Shown here: one piece after another, positions 45,546 through 53,590 of the stretch
Layout of the letters: every line of letters starts with the position of its first letter
Numbering within the stretch: the first letter of the stretch is position 1
Origin: Dokdonella_A sp044227025
GTDB taxonomy: Bacteria; Pseudomonadota; Gammaproteobacteria; Xanthomonadales; Rhodanobacteraceae
Assembly: GCF_044227025.1 (NCBI RefSeq)
Contig: NZ_JBGAFX010000002.1
Location: 434,001 to 498,000 of the forward strand
DNA: 64,000 nucleotides
Direction of reading: 5' to 3'
Notes under the pieces: model-generated
What the model was told of the DNA's origin: nothing
Database searches by the model: none
Seen by the model: the letters and a program-made list of their open reading frames with translations, nothing else
Made by a program: the position numbers and the translations under genes

Positions 45546-45572
45546 GGCCGGCGCATCGTCGCCGGCCTTTTT
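45546..45572 (+). terminator. Strong rho-independent terminator after the first permease
   Basis: GGCCGGCG-CATCGT-CGCCGGCC (8-bp perfect stem) followed by TTTTT. It begins 25 bp after the permease stop. This separates the two permease transcripts and lies directly before the 48-bp tandem repeat. Confidence 0.9.
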
Positions 45573-45737
45573 ATGACCATGGATGGTCGGTATCCCGGAA
45601 ATGCAGGAGCAATTTCCGGGATGACCATGGATGGTCGGTATCCCGGAAATGCAGGAGCAATTTCCGGGATGACCATGGATGGTCGGTATCCCAGAAATGC
45701 AGGAGCAATTTCCGGGATGACCATGGATGGTCGGTAT
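45573..45737. repeat. 48-bp tandem repeat, three copies and a part, each with two palindromes
   Basis: Units start at 45573, 45621, 45669 and 45717 (the last partial). Each holds GACCAT-GG-ATGGTC and CCCGGAAATGCAGGAGCAATTTCCGGG, a perfect 9-bp inverted repeat (CCCGGAAAT/ATTTCCGGG); the third unit has one changed base (CCAGAAAT). A degenerate copy follows at about 45798-45834. 48 is a multiple of 3, so both strands stay open (16-residue repeats such as MDGRYPGNAGAISGMT). It lies between a terminator and the start of the second permease, where regulatory or transcript-stability roles are possible. Confidence 0.92.
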
Positions 45738-45860
45738 GCCGGTCGGCCGATGCTCCTGGCATCAGCCGACACTTCCCGCTTCCCTGCCGGTCGGAATTGC
45801 AGGAGCAATTTCCGGCATGACCGTGGATCGTCGGCACGTATCAGAACCTATGGAACCGCC

Positions 45861-47300
45861 ATGCTCGACCGATTGCTAGCCCTCAAGACCGATTTCTCCA
45901 ATGCGGCGGTCGACGACGACGGCCCGTCGCTGAAGCGCACGCTCGGCCCCTGGGGCCTGACCGCGCTCGGCATCGGCGCGGTGATCGGTGGCGGCATCTT
46001 CGTGATCACCGGCCAGGCGGCCGCCGAACACGCCGGGCCCGCGATCATCCTGTCGTTCATGATCGCCGCGCTGTGCTGCAGCTTCACCGCGCTGTGCTAC
46101 GCCGAATTCGCAACCCTGATCCCGATGTCGGGCAGCTCGTATTCCTATGCGTACGCGACGCTCGGCGAGGGCGTCGCCTGGTTCATCGGCTGGAACATGG
46201 TGCTCGAATACGGCGTGTCCGCGTCCGCCGTCGCGGTCAGCTGGACCGGCTATTTCACGAGCCTGCTCGACCATTTTGGCGTGCACCTGCCAGCAGCGCT
46301 GACGAATGCGCCGCTCGCCTATACCGACAATCGCCTGGTCACGACCGGCGCGCTGTTCAACCTGCCCGCGGTCGCAATCGTGCTGTTGCTGACCTGGCTG
46401 TGCTACGTCGGCATTCGCGAGTCGAGCGGGGTCAACACGGTGATGGTGATCCTCAAGGTCGCACTGATCGTGATCGTGATCGCCGCCGGCTGGCACTACG
46501 TGAACCCGCAGCTGTGGCATCCGTTCATACCGGAGAACCAGGGGCCGGAGAAATTCGGCTGGACCGGCATCATGCGCGCGGCCACGCTGGTGTTCTTCTC
46601 CTACATCGGTTTCGAGGCAACCTCGACCGCTGCGCAGGAAGCGAAGAATCCGCAACGCGACCTGCCGATCGGCACGATCGCCTCGCTCGCGATCTGCACC
46701 GTCCTCTACATCGGCATGGCCGCCGTGCTGACGGGACTCCTGCCGTTCGACCAGCTCGGCACCAGCGAGCCGGTGGTGACCGCCGTGAAGGCGCACCCGG
46801 AACTCGGCTGGCTGCGCTGGCTGGTCGAGGTCGGCGCACTGATCGGCCTGTCGTCCGTGATCCTGGTGATGGTGATCGCGCAGCCGCGCATCTTCATGAT
46901 CATGGGCCGCGACGGCCTGCTGCCGCCGGTATTCGCGAAGATCCACCCGAAGTACCGCACGCCGCACATCAACACGGTCATCACCGGCATCGGCATCGCC
47001 GCGCTCGCGGCGGTGTTCCCGCTCGACGTGCTCGGCGACCTCGTCTCGATGGGTACCCTGATCGCGTTCATCGCGGTCTGTCTCGGTGTCTTGATCCTGC
47101 GTCGCACCCGACCGGAACTTCCACGCACGTTCCGCGTGCCGTGGGCGCCATTCACCTGCATCGCCGGCGTGCTCAGCTGCATGCTGCTGCTGTACTTCGA
47201 GAACTGGTACAACTGGACGCTGATGGGCGTCTGGACGGTGATCGGGTTCGCCATCTATTTCGGCTATGGCTATCGCCACAGCCGGCTGCGTCGCAACTGA
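45861..47300 (+). CDS. APC-family amino-acid permease (second of two)
   Basis: 479 aa inner-membrane transporter. The ATG at 45861 begins MLDRLLALKTDFSNAAVDD..., the cytoplasmic N-terminus found in the CAT-type branch; the frame is open upstream through the 48-bp repeats, but that part is repeat-derived. Helix 1 reads LTALGIGAVIGGGIFVITGQAA and helix 6 region FFSYIGFEATSTAAQEAKNPQRDLPIGTI. About 12 helices. It resembles the first permease throughout and probably arose from the same family by duplication or parallel acquisition. The substrate is unknown; cationic amino acids are typical for the group. Confidence 0.9.
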   Translation: MLDRLLALKTDFSNAAVDDDGPSLKRTLGPWGLTALGIGAVIGGGIFVITGQAAAEHAGPAIILSFMIAALCCSFTALCYAEFATLIPMSGSSYSYAYATLGEGVAWFIGWNMVLEYGVSASAVAVSWTGYFTSLLDHFGVHLPAALTNAPLAYTDNRLVTTGALFNLPAVAIVLLLTWLCYVGIRESSGVNTVMVILKVALIVIVIAAGWHYVNPQLWHPFIPENQGPEKFGWTGIMRAATLVFFSYIGFEATSTAAQEAKNPQRDLPIGTIASLAICTVLYIGMAAVLTGLLPFDQLGTSEPVVTAVKAHPELGWLRWLVEVGALIGLSSVILVMVIAQPRIFMIMGRDGLLPPVFAKIHPKYRTPHINTVITGIGIAALAAVFPLDVLGDLVSMGTLIAFIAVCLGVLILRRTRPELPRTFRVPWAPFTCIAGVLSCMLLLYFENWYNWTLMGVWTVIGFAIYFGYGYRHSRLRRN

Positions 47301-47402
47301 TCGCGGCGACGCGATGCGGAGGAGCGGAGCGAGCCCCGGTCTGCAATAGCGGGGGGCGCCTGGCCGGCTTTGCTAGCGCCTGCTCGGCTCACGCCACGGC
47401 GC

Positions 47403-48893
47403 CTACGAAACCTGTTCTTCGTCGTCGTCATCCGCGGCGTCGACTTCGTCCTGCAGCAGCGAGAGCTGCTTGCGCGTGTCGGCGCCGAGCTTGCGCAGGC
47501 GGTCGACGCGGCCGATCAGGTTGCCGCGGCCGCTGCCGATGCGCTTGAGCATGCCCTCGTGCAGGGATTGCGCCCTGCCGAGCGCGTCGCCGACGCCGCC
47601 GAGTTCGTTCACCAGCAGCACGAAGCTGTCATGCAGCGCGCCGGCCTGGCGCGCAATCTCGGCCGCGTTGAGGTTGCGGTCTTCCATGCGCCACAGGTGC
47701 GACACCGTACGCAGCGTCACCAGCAGCGTGCTCGGACTGACCAGCGAGATGTTCTTCGACAGCGCGTGAATGTACAGCCCGTCATCGGCGCGGATCGCCT
47801 CCATGAATGCGGCCTCGACCGGAACGAACAGCAGCACGAAGTCGAGCGTGCGCAGGCCCGGAATCGCCTCATAGTTGCGCTTGGACAGGCCATCGACATG
47901 CCGGCGCAGCGATGCGACATGCTCGCGCAGCAATCCTTCACGCTGGACGTCGTCGGTTGCGGCGCACAGGCGTTCGTAGGCGGTCAGCGAGACCTTCGCA
48001 TCGATGACGAGGTCCTTGCTGTCCGGCAGGTGCACGATCACGTCCGGGCGCGGGCGACCGCCCTCCTCGTCCGAGAAGACGACCTGCAACTCGAACTCGC
48101 GACCCTCGCTGAGTCCGGACGCCTCGAGCACGCGTTCGAGCACCAGCTCACCCCACGCACCCTGCGTGCGCGTGTCGCCCTTGAGCGCGCGCGTGAGGTT
48201 CAGCGCGTCCTCGCTGATGCGTTCGTTGAGCTGCTTGAGACTGTGTATCTCCTGCGACAGCATGCCGCGCTCGCGCTGATCGGAGGCGTGGCGCTGGTCG
48301 ATCGTCTCGCGGAATTCCTTCAATTGAAGCTTGAAAGGATCGAGCAGGCCACTGAGCTGCTGCGTGCTCTGCTCCCGGAAGCGCTCGGCCTTGTCCTCGA
48401 GGATGCCGTGCGCGAGATTCTGGAACGCTTCGCGCAGGCGTTGCTCGGCCTGTTCCAGCAATTGCAGCTTTTCGGTCGCCGCGGCGGCCTCGGCGGCGGA
48501 GCCGGCCTGGAGCGCGGCATGGCGACCGGTCAGCGCAACCAGTTGTTCCTGCGCCGCATCACGCGCGCTGCGCGCGGCGGCAAGTTCCTGGCCGAGGCGC
48601 TCCGACCGCTCCTGCTGGGTAGCGGCGCGCGCCGTGACTGCCAACAGGTTCTGTTCGGCATGCGACACATCCTGTTCGAGTCGCCGCACGCGCGCGGACG
48701 CTTCGTCGGCGCGTCGGATGGCTGCATCGCGCTGTTCGACCAGCGTTGCCACCTCGGCACCACGGCTTGCATACCCTTCGAGCCTCGCTTCACCGCGGCC
48801 GCGCCGCGCCAGCAGGTAGGCGATCACCACACCCGCGAAGAAACCGACCGCGAACGCGGCGATCAGCGGCAGTTGGACAGGATAGTTCGGCAC
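47403..48893 (-). CDS. rmuC: DNA recombination protein RmuC
   Basis: 496 aa. An N-terminal transmembrane helix (LPLIAAFAVGFFAGVVIAYLLA) is followed by a long coiled coil (about 45-190) and the RmuC nuclease-like domain, with LKGDTRTQGAWGELVLERVLE, RPDVIVHLPDSKDLVIDAKVSL (Asp and Lys of the PD-(D/E)xK-like core) and the C-terminal helix region. The protein ends in an acidic stretch DEVDAADDDDEEQ. RmuC limits recombination at inverted repeats in E. coli, which is of interest in a genome so rich in them. Confidence 0.92.
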   Translation of the reverse strand: MPNYPVQLPLIAAFAVGFFAGVVIAYLLARRGRGEARLEGYASRGAEVATLVEQRDAAIRRADEASARVRRLEQDVSHAEQNLLAVTARAATQQERSERLGQELAAARSARDAAQEQLVALTGRHAALQAGSAAEAAAATEKLQLLEQAEQRLREAFQNLAHGILEDKAERFREQSTQQLSGLLDPFKLQLKEFRETIDQRHASDQRERGMLSQEIHSLKQLNERISEDALNLTRALKGDTRTQGAWGELVLERVLEASGLSEGREFELQVVFSDEEGGRPRPDVIVHLPDSKDLVIDAKVSLTAYERLCAATDDVQREGLLREHVASLRRHVDGLSKRNYEAIPGLRTLDFVLLFVPVEAAFMEAIRADDGLYIHALSKNISLVSPSTLLVTLRTVSHLWRMEDRNLNAAEIARQAGALHDSFVLLVNELGGVGDALGRAQSLHEGMLKRIGSGRGNLIGRVDRLRKLGADTRKQLSLLQDEVDAADDDDEEQVS

Positions 48894-48981
48894 GCGCGGT
48901 TCCGTGGATGGCGACGGAGCGCGATTGTGACAGGCGCGGTCTCAGATGCCGAGATTTCCGCGGCCCGGATGGCGTTGGCGG

Positions 48982-49010
48982 TTCCCGGTGCCATCATCAG
49001 GCACCGGGAA
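48982..49010 (-). terminator. Hairpin downstream of the HiPIP gene
   Basis: TTCCCGGTGCC-ATCATCA-GGCACCGGGAA is an 11-bp perfect stem just after the HiPIP stop at 49024 and before the rmuC start. There is no T-run. It could end the HiPIP transcript. Confidence 0.55.
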
Positions 49011-49023
49011 TACCCGAACAGGA

Positions 49024-49359
49024 TCAGGCTTTCGCGGTCCAGCTCCTGCACCAGCCCTTGGCATTCACGTCCTTGCCCGGGAACAGGTCGCACGGGCCAT
49101 AGGCCATTTCCGAGTGGCCCTTGAAGAAATTGCAGTTCGCGCAGTTCGAGTTGGGCTTGTACGACGGATCGCCCTTCGCGGTCGCCGCGTCCTCGGTGTA
49201 TCCGAGGGCAGCCGCCGTTGGGTCCTTTGGATCGACATGCGGGGTGTCCGCTCGCGCGATGCGCGGCAGCAGGCTCGCTGCAACCGGCGCCATTGCAGCG
49301 CCGACTACGGCAATCTTCAGGAAACGACGTCTGGCCTGGCGGTTGGCTGGGTCCGACAT
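49024..49359 (-). CDS. High-potential iron-sulfur protein (HiPIP)
   Basis: 111 aa with a Tat-type signal (RRRFLKIAVVG, cleavage near ARADT). The four Fe4S4 ligands are Cys73, Cys76, Cys90 and Cys104 (C-x2-C-x13-C-x13-C), in NSNCANCNFFKG, GPCDLF and GWCRSW. Small periplasmic electron carriers of this type donate electrons to reaction centres or oxidases in photosynthetic and respiratory chains. Length and spacing are normal for the family. Confidence 0.95.
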   Translation of the reverse strand: MSDPANRQARRRFLKIAVVGAAMAPVAASLLPRIARADTPHVDPKDPTAAALGYTEDAATAKGDPSYKPNSNCANCNFFKGHSEMAYGPCDLFPGKDVNAKGWCRSWTAKA

Positions 49360-49586
49360 GGGTCCACTCCTTCGTTGATTGGGTGCCCTCGTCCGGGCAC
49401 GGTGATTTGCCCCACGGCGCCGCGCAGCTTAGCGCGCCCGACACCGTGCGGCACGCTCCTGCGCGCCTCGACCGCAGGTCTGCCGCCAGACGGTAGCTCG
49501 CGGCCGATGATCAGTCCGTGAACAGGACCGTTCACACGCCTTCGGTATAGTAGGCGGAATCGTCGCCGCGGGTTGCCGGAGAACCG

Positions 49587-50237
49587 ATCATCGCCACTGA
49601 AGTCATCGACCGTCGTCGCCTGGAACGCTGTGCCGGTGAGATCGCCACGGCCGGACGCGAACTCGGCGCACTCGGCTGGACGCCCGCGACCAGCAGCAAT
49701 TTTTCCATGCGAGTCGATTCCGCGCACGCCGCTGTCACGATCTCCGGGCGCGACAAGGGTCGGCTCGGCATCGACGACATCATGGTCGTCGACCTTGATG
49801 GCCACGCGGTCGGCACCACGGCCCGCCCCTCGGCTGAAACCGCACTGCATACCCAGATCTACCGCCGCTTCGCCGACGCAGGCGCGGTGCTGCATACCCA
49901 TTCGCGCGCGCAGTCGGTCGCGTCCCGGCTGTACGCGGCGCAGGGCCTCGTCCGTTTCGAAGGCTGGGAGCTGCAGAAGGCGATCGCCGGTTACACCACC
50001 CACGAAAGCGTGCTCGACCTGCCGGTTTTCCCGAATACGCAGGACATGCATGTGCTGGTGCGCCAGGTCGATGCCTGGCTGGACGCCGGCAAACCGCTGC
50101 ACGGCTACTTGATCGACGGCCACGGCATCTACACATGGGGACGTGACATGCCGGAAACGCGCCGCCACCTGGAGGCGTTCGAATTCCTGCTCAATTGCGA
50201 ACTCGACCTGCTGCGCCTCAAAGGAACCGCCTCGTGA
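49587..50237 (+). CDS. mtnB: Methylthioribulose-1-phosphate dehydratase, start codon unusual
   Basis: About 216 aa. It dehydrates 5-methylthioribulose-1-phosphate in the methionine-salvage pathway, with a class II aldolase-like zinc site (LHTHSRAQS, WELQKAI and GHGIYTWG). The conserved segment WTPATSSNFS lies upstream of the first in-frame ATG (49707), so that ATG cannot be the true start. Between a pair of stops at 49548-49553 and 49707 there is no ATG, GTG or TTG in frame. The likely N-terminus is IATEVIDRRRLERCAGEI, beginning at the ATC codons 49587/49590, with GGAG 5 bases upstream. Length then matches the family. Overlaps mtnD. Confidence 0.8.
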   Translation: MIATEVIDRRRLERCAGEIATAGRELGALGWTPATSSNFSMRVDSAHAAVTISGRDKGRLGIDDIMVVDLDGHAVGTTARPSAETALHTQIYRRFADAGAVLHTHSRAQSVASRLYAAQGLVRFEGWELQKAIAGYTTHESVLDLPVFPNTQDMHVLVRQVDAWLDAGKPLHGYLIDGHGIYTWGRDMPETRRHLEAFEFLLNCELDLLRLKGTAS

Positions 50238-50800
50238 GCCGACTGCGCATCTACGACGACACCATCGCCGATGTACCGCGCTCGACGCATGCGGAACACG
50301 CCGACATCACGCGCGAACTCGCGAAGGTCGGCGTGCGGTTCGAGCAATGGGAAGCCTCGCAGCCGGTCGTGCCCGGCGCCAGTCAGGACGAGGTGATCGC
50401 CGCCTATCGCAGCGACATCGACCGCCTCATGCGCGAAGAAGGCTACCAGGCGGTCGACGTGATCAGCCTGCGCCCGGACAACCCCGACCGCGCGGCGTTC
50501 CGCCAGAAATTCCTAAACGAGCACACCCACAGCGAGGACGAAGTGCGCTTCTTCGTCGCGGGCGCCGGCCAGTTCACCCTGCACATCGAAGGCAAGGTCT
50601 ACGAGGTACTGTGCGAGAGCGGCGACCTGATCGGCGTGCCCGACCGCACGCGCCACTGGTTCGACATGAGCGAATCGCCGTACTTCATCGCGATCCGCCT
50701 GTTCACCAACAAGGAAGGCTGGGTCGCCGAATTCACCGGCGACGATATTGCGGAGCGCTTCCCGCGCATGGCGCCGCATCCCTCGGCCGGAGCGACTTGA
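50234..50800 (+). CDS. mtnD: Acireductone dioxygenase
   Basis: 188 aa from a GTG that overlaps the mtnB stop (GTGA). Cupin-type metalloenzyme that oxidises acireductone in methionine salvage (iron form makes the keto acid, nickel form a side product). The metal motif is EHTHSEDEVRFFVAG (His, His, Glu) with a second His in DRTRHWFDMSESPYF. Length and motifs are typical. Ends two bases before the next gene's start. Confidence 0.93.
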   Translation: MSRLRIYDDTIADVPRSTHAEHADITRELAKVGVRFEQWEASQPVVPGASQDEVIAAYRSDIDRLMREEGYQAVDVISLRPDNPDRAAFRQKFLNEHTHSEDEVRFFVAGAGQFTLHIEGKVYEVLCESGDLIGVPDRTRHWFDMSESPYFIAIRLFTNKEGWVAEFTGDDIAERFPRMAPHPSAGAT

Positions 50801-50801
50801 G

Positions 50802-51248
50802 ATGGGCTACCTCGACGAATCGCTGGCCGCAGGCGAAACCATCGTCGCGCACTTCGACCTGCACTGGACCGCGAGGTGGCGCCTGATCGTGTTCCTGCTG
50901 CTGGCGATCCCGACGTTCGGCCTCGCCCTGCTGGCTGCGATCTACGAATGGATCCGCCTGCGCTCGATCGAACAGGGCGTGACGAACCGGCGCGTGGTGC
51001 GCAAGACCGGCATCATGAGCCGCGAGACGACCGAACTGCGGCTGGCGTCGATCGAAACGATCGACCTGCGCCAGAGCGCATGGGGGCGCCTGTTCGGCTA
51101 CGGCGACGTGGTGCTGACCGGGCGTGGCGAGACCGCGATGGTGTTCCAGCGCCTCGCCGAACCGCTGGATGCGAAGCGCGCGATCGAGGGCGCGTACGCG
51201 GCGAACGTCGAGGCGACGCGTGCACACCCCTCGGAACATGTTGCGTAG
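50802..51248 (+). CDS. PH-domain (YdbS/DUF304-like) membrane protein within the mtn operon
   Basis: 148 aa, starting 2 bp after mtnD. Two membrane helices near the N-terminus (LIVFLLLAIPTFGLALLAA and its continuation) precede a bacterial pleckstrin-homology domain: YEWIRLRSIEQGVTNRRVVRKTGIMSRETTELRLASIETI and GYGDVVLTGRGETAMVFQRL. Such proteins have no known role in methionine salvage. Its position between mtnD and mtnC is unusual and suggests cotranscription. Confidence 0.8.
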   Translation: MGYLDESLAAGETIVAHFDLHWTARWRLIVFLLLAIPTFGLALLAAIYEWIRLRSIEQGVTNRRVVRKTGIMSRETTELRLASIETIDLRQSAWGRLFGYGDVVLTGRGETAMVFQRLAEPLDAKRAIEGAYAANVEATRAHPSEHVA

Positions 51249-51333
51249 GCACAGCGGCAGCCACGGCGGCGATCGCGGCACCTCCCTGAAGGCATCGCGG
51301 CTGAGGCCGCTCCAGCACTAGCGGCACACGCCA

Positions 51334-52014
51334 ATGATCACGACCATCCTGACCGACATCGAAGGCACCACCAGCTCGATCCGCTTCGTCAAGGACGTGC
51401 TGTTCCCGTACGCGCGCGAGCGGCTCCCGGCCTTCGTAGTGACCCATGCCGATGATCCCGACGTGCAGCACTGGCTGCACGAGGCGGCGAAGGAGGCGGG
51501 CCTGGTGTCGGCGGGCCAGCAGGAACTGATCGACCTGCTGATCGAGTGGATCGACGCCGACCGCAAATCGACCGCCCTGAAGGCACTGCAGGGGATGATC
51601 TGGAAGGACGGTTACGCCAGCGGCGAATATCGCGCGCACGTCTATCCGGAAGTGGCCGCACGCCTCGGTGCGTGGCATGCCGCGGGCAAGCGACTGTACG
51701 TGTACTCCTCCGGCTCCGTGCCGGCGCAGAAACTATTTTTCGCGCATACCGAAGCAGGCGACCTCGGCCCGTTGTTTTCCGGCTATTTCGATACCGAAAC
51801 GGGCCCGAAGCGCGAAGCGGAATCGTACCGGCGCATCGCCCATGCCATCGGTGCGGCGCCCGGGGAAATCCTGTTCCTGTCCGACATCGTGGAAGAGCTC
51901 GACGCCGCGGCGGCAGCGGGCCTGCACACGACGCAGATCGCGCGCCCGCCTTCGACCTGTCCGAGCGTCGGCACCCACGGCTGCGTCGCGGATTTCGACT
52001 CCGTCGAGACCTGA
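51334..52014 (+). CDS. mtnC: Enolase-phosphatase E1
   Basis: 226 aa HAD-superfamily enzyme that enolises and dephosphorylates 2,3-diketo-5-methylthiopentyl-1-phosphate in methionine salvage. Motifs: LTDIEGTTSSI (motif I, about 6-16), YVYSSGSVPAQ (motif II, about 118-128), GPKREAESYRR (Lys) and FLSDIVEELDAA (acidic pair). About 85 bp after the PH-domain gene; the gap includes part of a GCATCGCGGCTGAGGCCGCT repeat. Confidence 0.93.
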   Translation: MITTILTDIEGTTSSIRFVKDVLFPYARERLPAFVVTHADDPDVQHWLHEAAKEAGLVSAGQQELIDLLIEWIDADRKSTALKALQGMIWKDGYASGEYRAHVYPEVAARLGAWHAAGKRLYVYSSGSVPAQKLFFAHTEAGDLGPLFSGYFDTETGPKREAESYRRIAHAIGAAPGEILFLSDIVEELDAAAAAGLHTTQIARPPSTCPSVGTHGCVADFDSVET

Positions 52015-52099
52015 TCTTTCGCGGAACGGGTGAAACCCAGCGCGCGCGCAAGGATAATGGCGCGGATTCGCGTTACTCCGTCGTCCGACCCGGTATCCC

Positions 52100-53590
52100 G
52101 TGCACTCACTCCCTGCGACCCTGATCGACGGCCTGCGCGCCGCCCTGTTCCGCCATCCGCGCGATGCGGCCATGAGCGTCGGCGCCGATATCTTCGTTGG
52201 CGTGCTGCTGGTGTACCTCATGGTGTCGCTCGGCATCGGCATGCTCGACACGCCCCCGCCCTGGCGGTTCGTCACTGCGGGCGTGCCGACCGTGCTGTGC
52301 GACTCGATGCTGACCCTCGTCGCGGCGTGGATGCTCGCCCTGCTCGCGGGGAGGCGTGGCGCAGTCTGGGGCGTCGCGAGCGTGCTGCTCGCGGCAACCG
52401 TGGCGACTGCGCTCGTCATCCATTGGCCGCTCAGCCATGCGGTTTCCGCGCTGGCCGGCAACGATCACGTCGTACTTGCGACGTTGCTCGAACTGGTCTC
52501 GCGCAGCTGGTGGTTCCTCGTCCTGCTCGCGTTCGCGCACTGGCTCGCGCCGCGAGGACTGCCGCATGCGGTCGCGTGCGCATTGCTCGCGTACGCAGTG
52601 TCGGCGGCGGCGTGGTGGTGGTTGCCGCAATCGCCGCTGCTGCTCACCGCTTCGACCACCGTCGAATCCGCCGCGGAAATAGTGGACGCGGACGAAGCAA
52701 CGGATGCTGCGCCTGCGACGCCGGCGGAGGACGAAGCCAAGGCCGACTTCGATGCCGAGCAGGCGATGTATGCGCAGCCCGCCCTGCTCGATGCGGCACT
52801 CTCGAAACTCGCGCCGCAAGTCCCGGGCAAGCCGGATCTCTACGTGGTCGCATTCGCCGGCGACGCACAGGAGGACGTGTTCCGCAACGAAGCCGAGTAC
52901 GTCGAGGATCTTTTTTCGAAGCGGTTCGGTGCAAACGGACACGTCGTCGTGCTCGAAAACAATGTGCAGACCGTGACAACGCGCCCGCTCGCGAACTGGA
53001 CCAACCTGCATCGCACCCTGCAGGCGATCGCTGGCCGCATGGATCCGGCCGAAGACATCCTGATGCTGTACTTGAGCACGCACGGATCGGACGACCACCA
53101 GCTGCTGGTCGACCTCGACCCGCTGCCGCTGAACCAGATCGGCCCGGACGACATTGCCGACGCGCTGAAAACCACGCCGGCGATGCGCTGGAAGGTGATC
53201 GTCGTCAACGCCTGCTATTCCGGCGGCTTCGTCGACGCCCTGCGCGACGATTCGACGATGGTCATGACCTCGGCACGCGCGGACCGTACCTCGTTCGGCT
53301 GCGGCGCCGATTCCGACATCACCTACTTCGGCAAGGCGTTCCTCGCCGAAGCGCTGAACAAGACCACCTCGCTGCGCGAAGCGTTCGACCTCGCTCGCGC
53401 CTCGGTCGATGAATGGGAATCCGCCGACGCGAGCCACGCGGAAGGCAAGGCTGTCGAACATTCCGAGCCGCAAATCGCCAGCTCCCCGAGCATCGAAGCG
53501 AAGCTCGCAACGTGGCGACGCGCGCTGCACGCGGGCCCGACTGTTCCGTTCAAACCCGCCCCGGAGTGGTCCACGCACGCGTCTCAGTGA
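52100..53590 (+). CDS. Membrane-anchored C13 (legumain-like) cysteine peptidase
   Basis: 496 aa from a GTG. About five transmembrane helices fill the first 185 residues, followed by an acidic linker and a caspase-fold peptidase domain (about 245-430). Catalytic candidates are His328 in LMLYLSTHGS and Cys372 in VIVVNACYSGGF, matching the C13 arrangement (HG...ACxSG). Family members in Xanthomonadales are known by sequence, but substrates are not. The peptidase domain should face one side of the inner membrane. The last 7 bp overlap the convergent glycosyltransferase gene. Confidence 0.85.
   Translation: MHSLPATLIDGLRAALFRHPRDAAMSVGADIFVGVLLVYLMVSLGIGMLDTPPPWRFVTAGVPTVLCDSMLTLVAAWMLALLAGRRGAVWGVASVLLAATVATALVIHWPLSHAVSALAGNDHVVLATLLELVSRSWWFLVLLAFAHWLAPRGLPHAVACALLAYAVSAAAWWWLPQSPLLLTASTTVESAAEIVDADEATDAAPATPAEDEAKADFDAEQAMYAQPALLDAALSKLAPQVPGKPDLYVVAFAGDAQEDVFRNEAEYVEDLFSKRFGANGHVVVLENNVQTVTTRPLANWTNLHRTLQAIAGRMDPAEDILMLYLSTHGSDDHQLLVDLDPLPLNQIGPDDIADALKTTPAMRWKVIVVNACYSGGFVDALRDDSTMVMTSARADRTSFGCGADSDITYFGKAFLAEALNKTTSLREAFDLARASVDEWESADASHAEGKAVEHSEPQIASSPSIEAKLATWRRALHAGPTVPFKPAPEWSTHASQ

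Noticed and set aside
44300..45808. Long minus-strand frame over the permease and 48-bp repeats
   Set aside because: Arg/Asp/His-rich shadow of the permease gene with no start signal or domain.
45573..45860. N-terminal extension of the second permease
   Set aside because: The extra 96 codons are the 48-bp repeats and have no hydrophobic or conserved segment; the family begins at MLDRLLALK (45861).
49707..50237. mtnB starting at the ATG 49707
   Set aside because: It would remove the conserved PATSSNFS segment and about 40 residues of the N-terminal helix found in the family.
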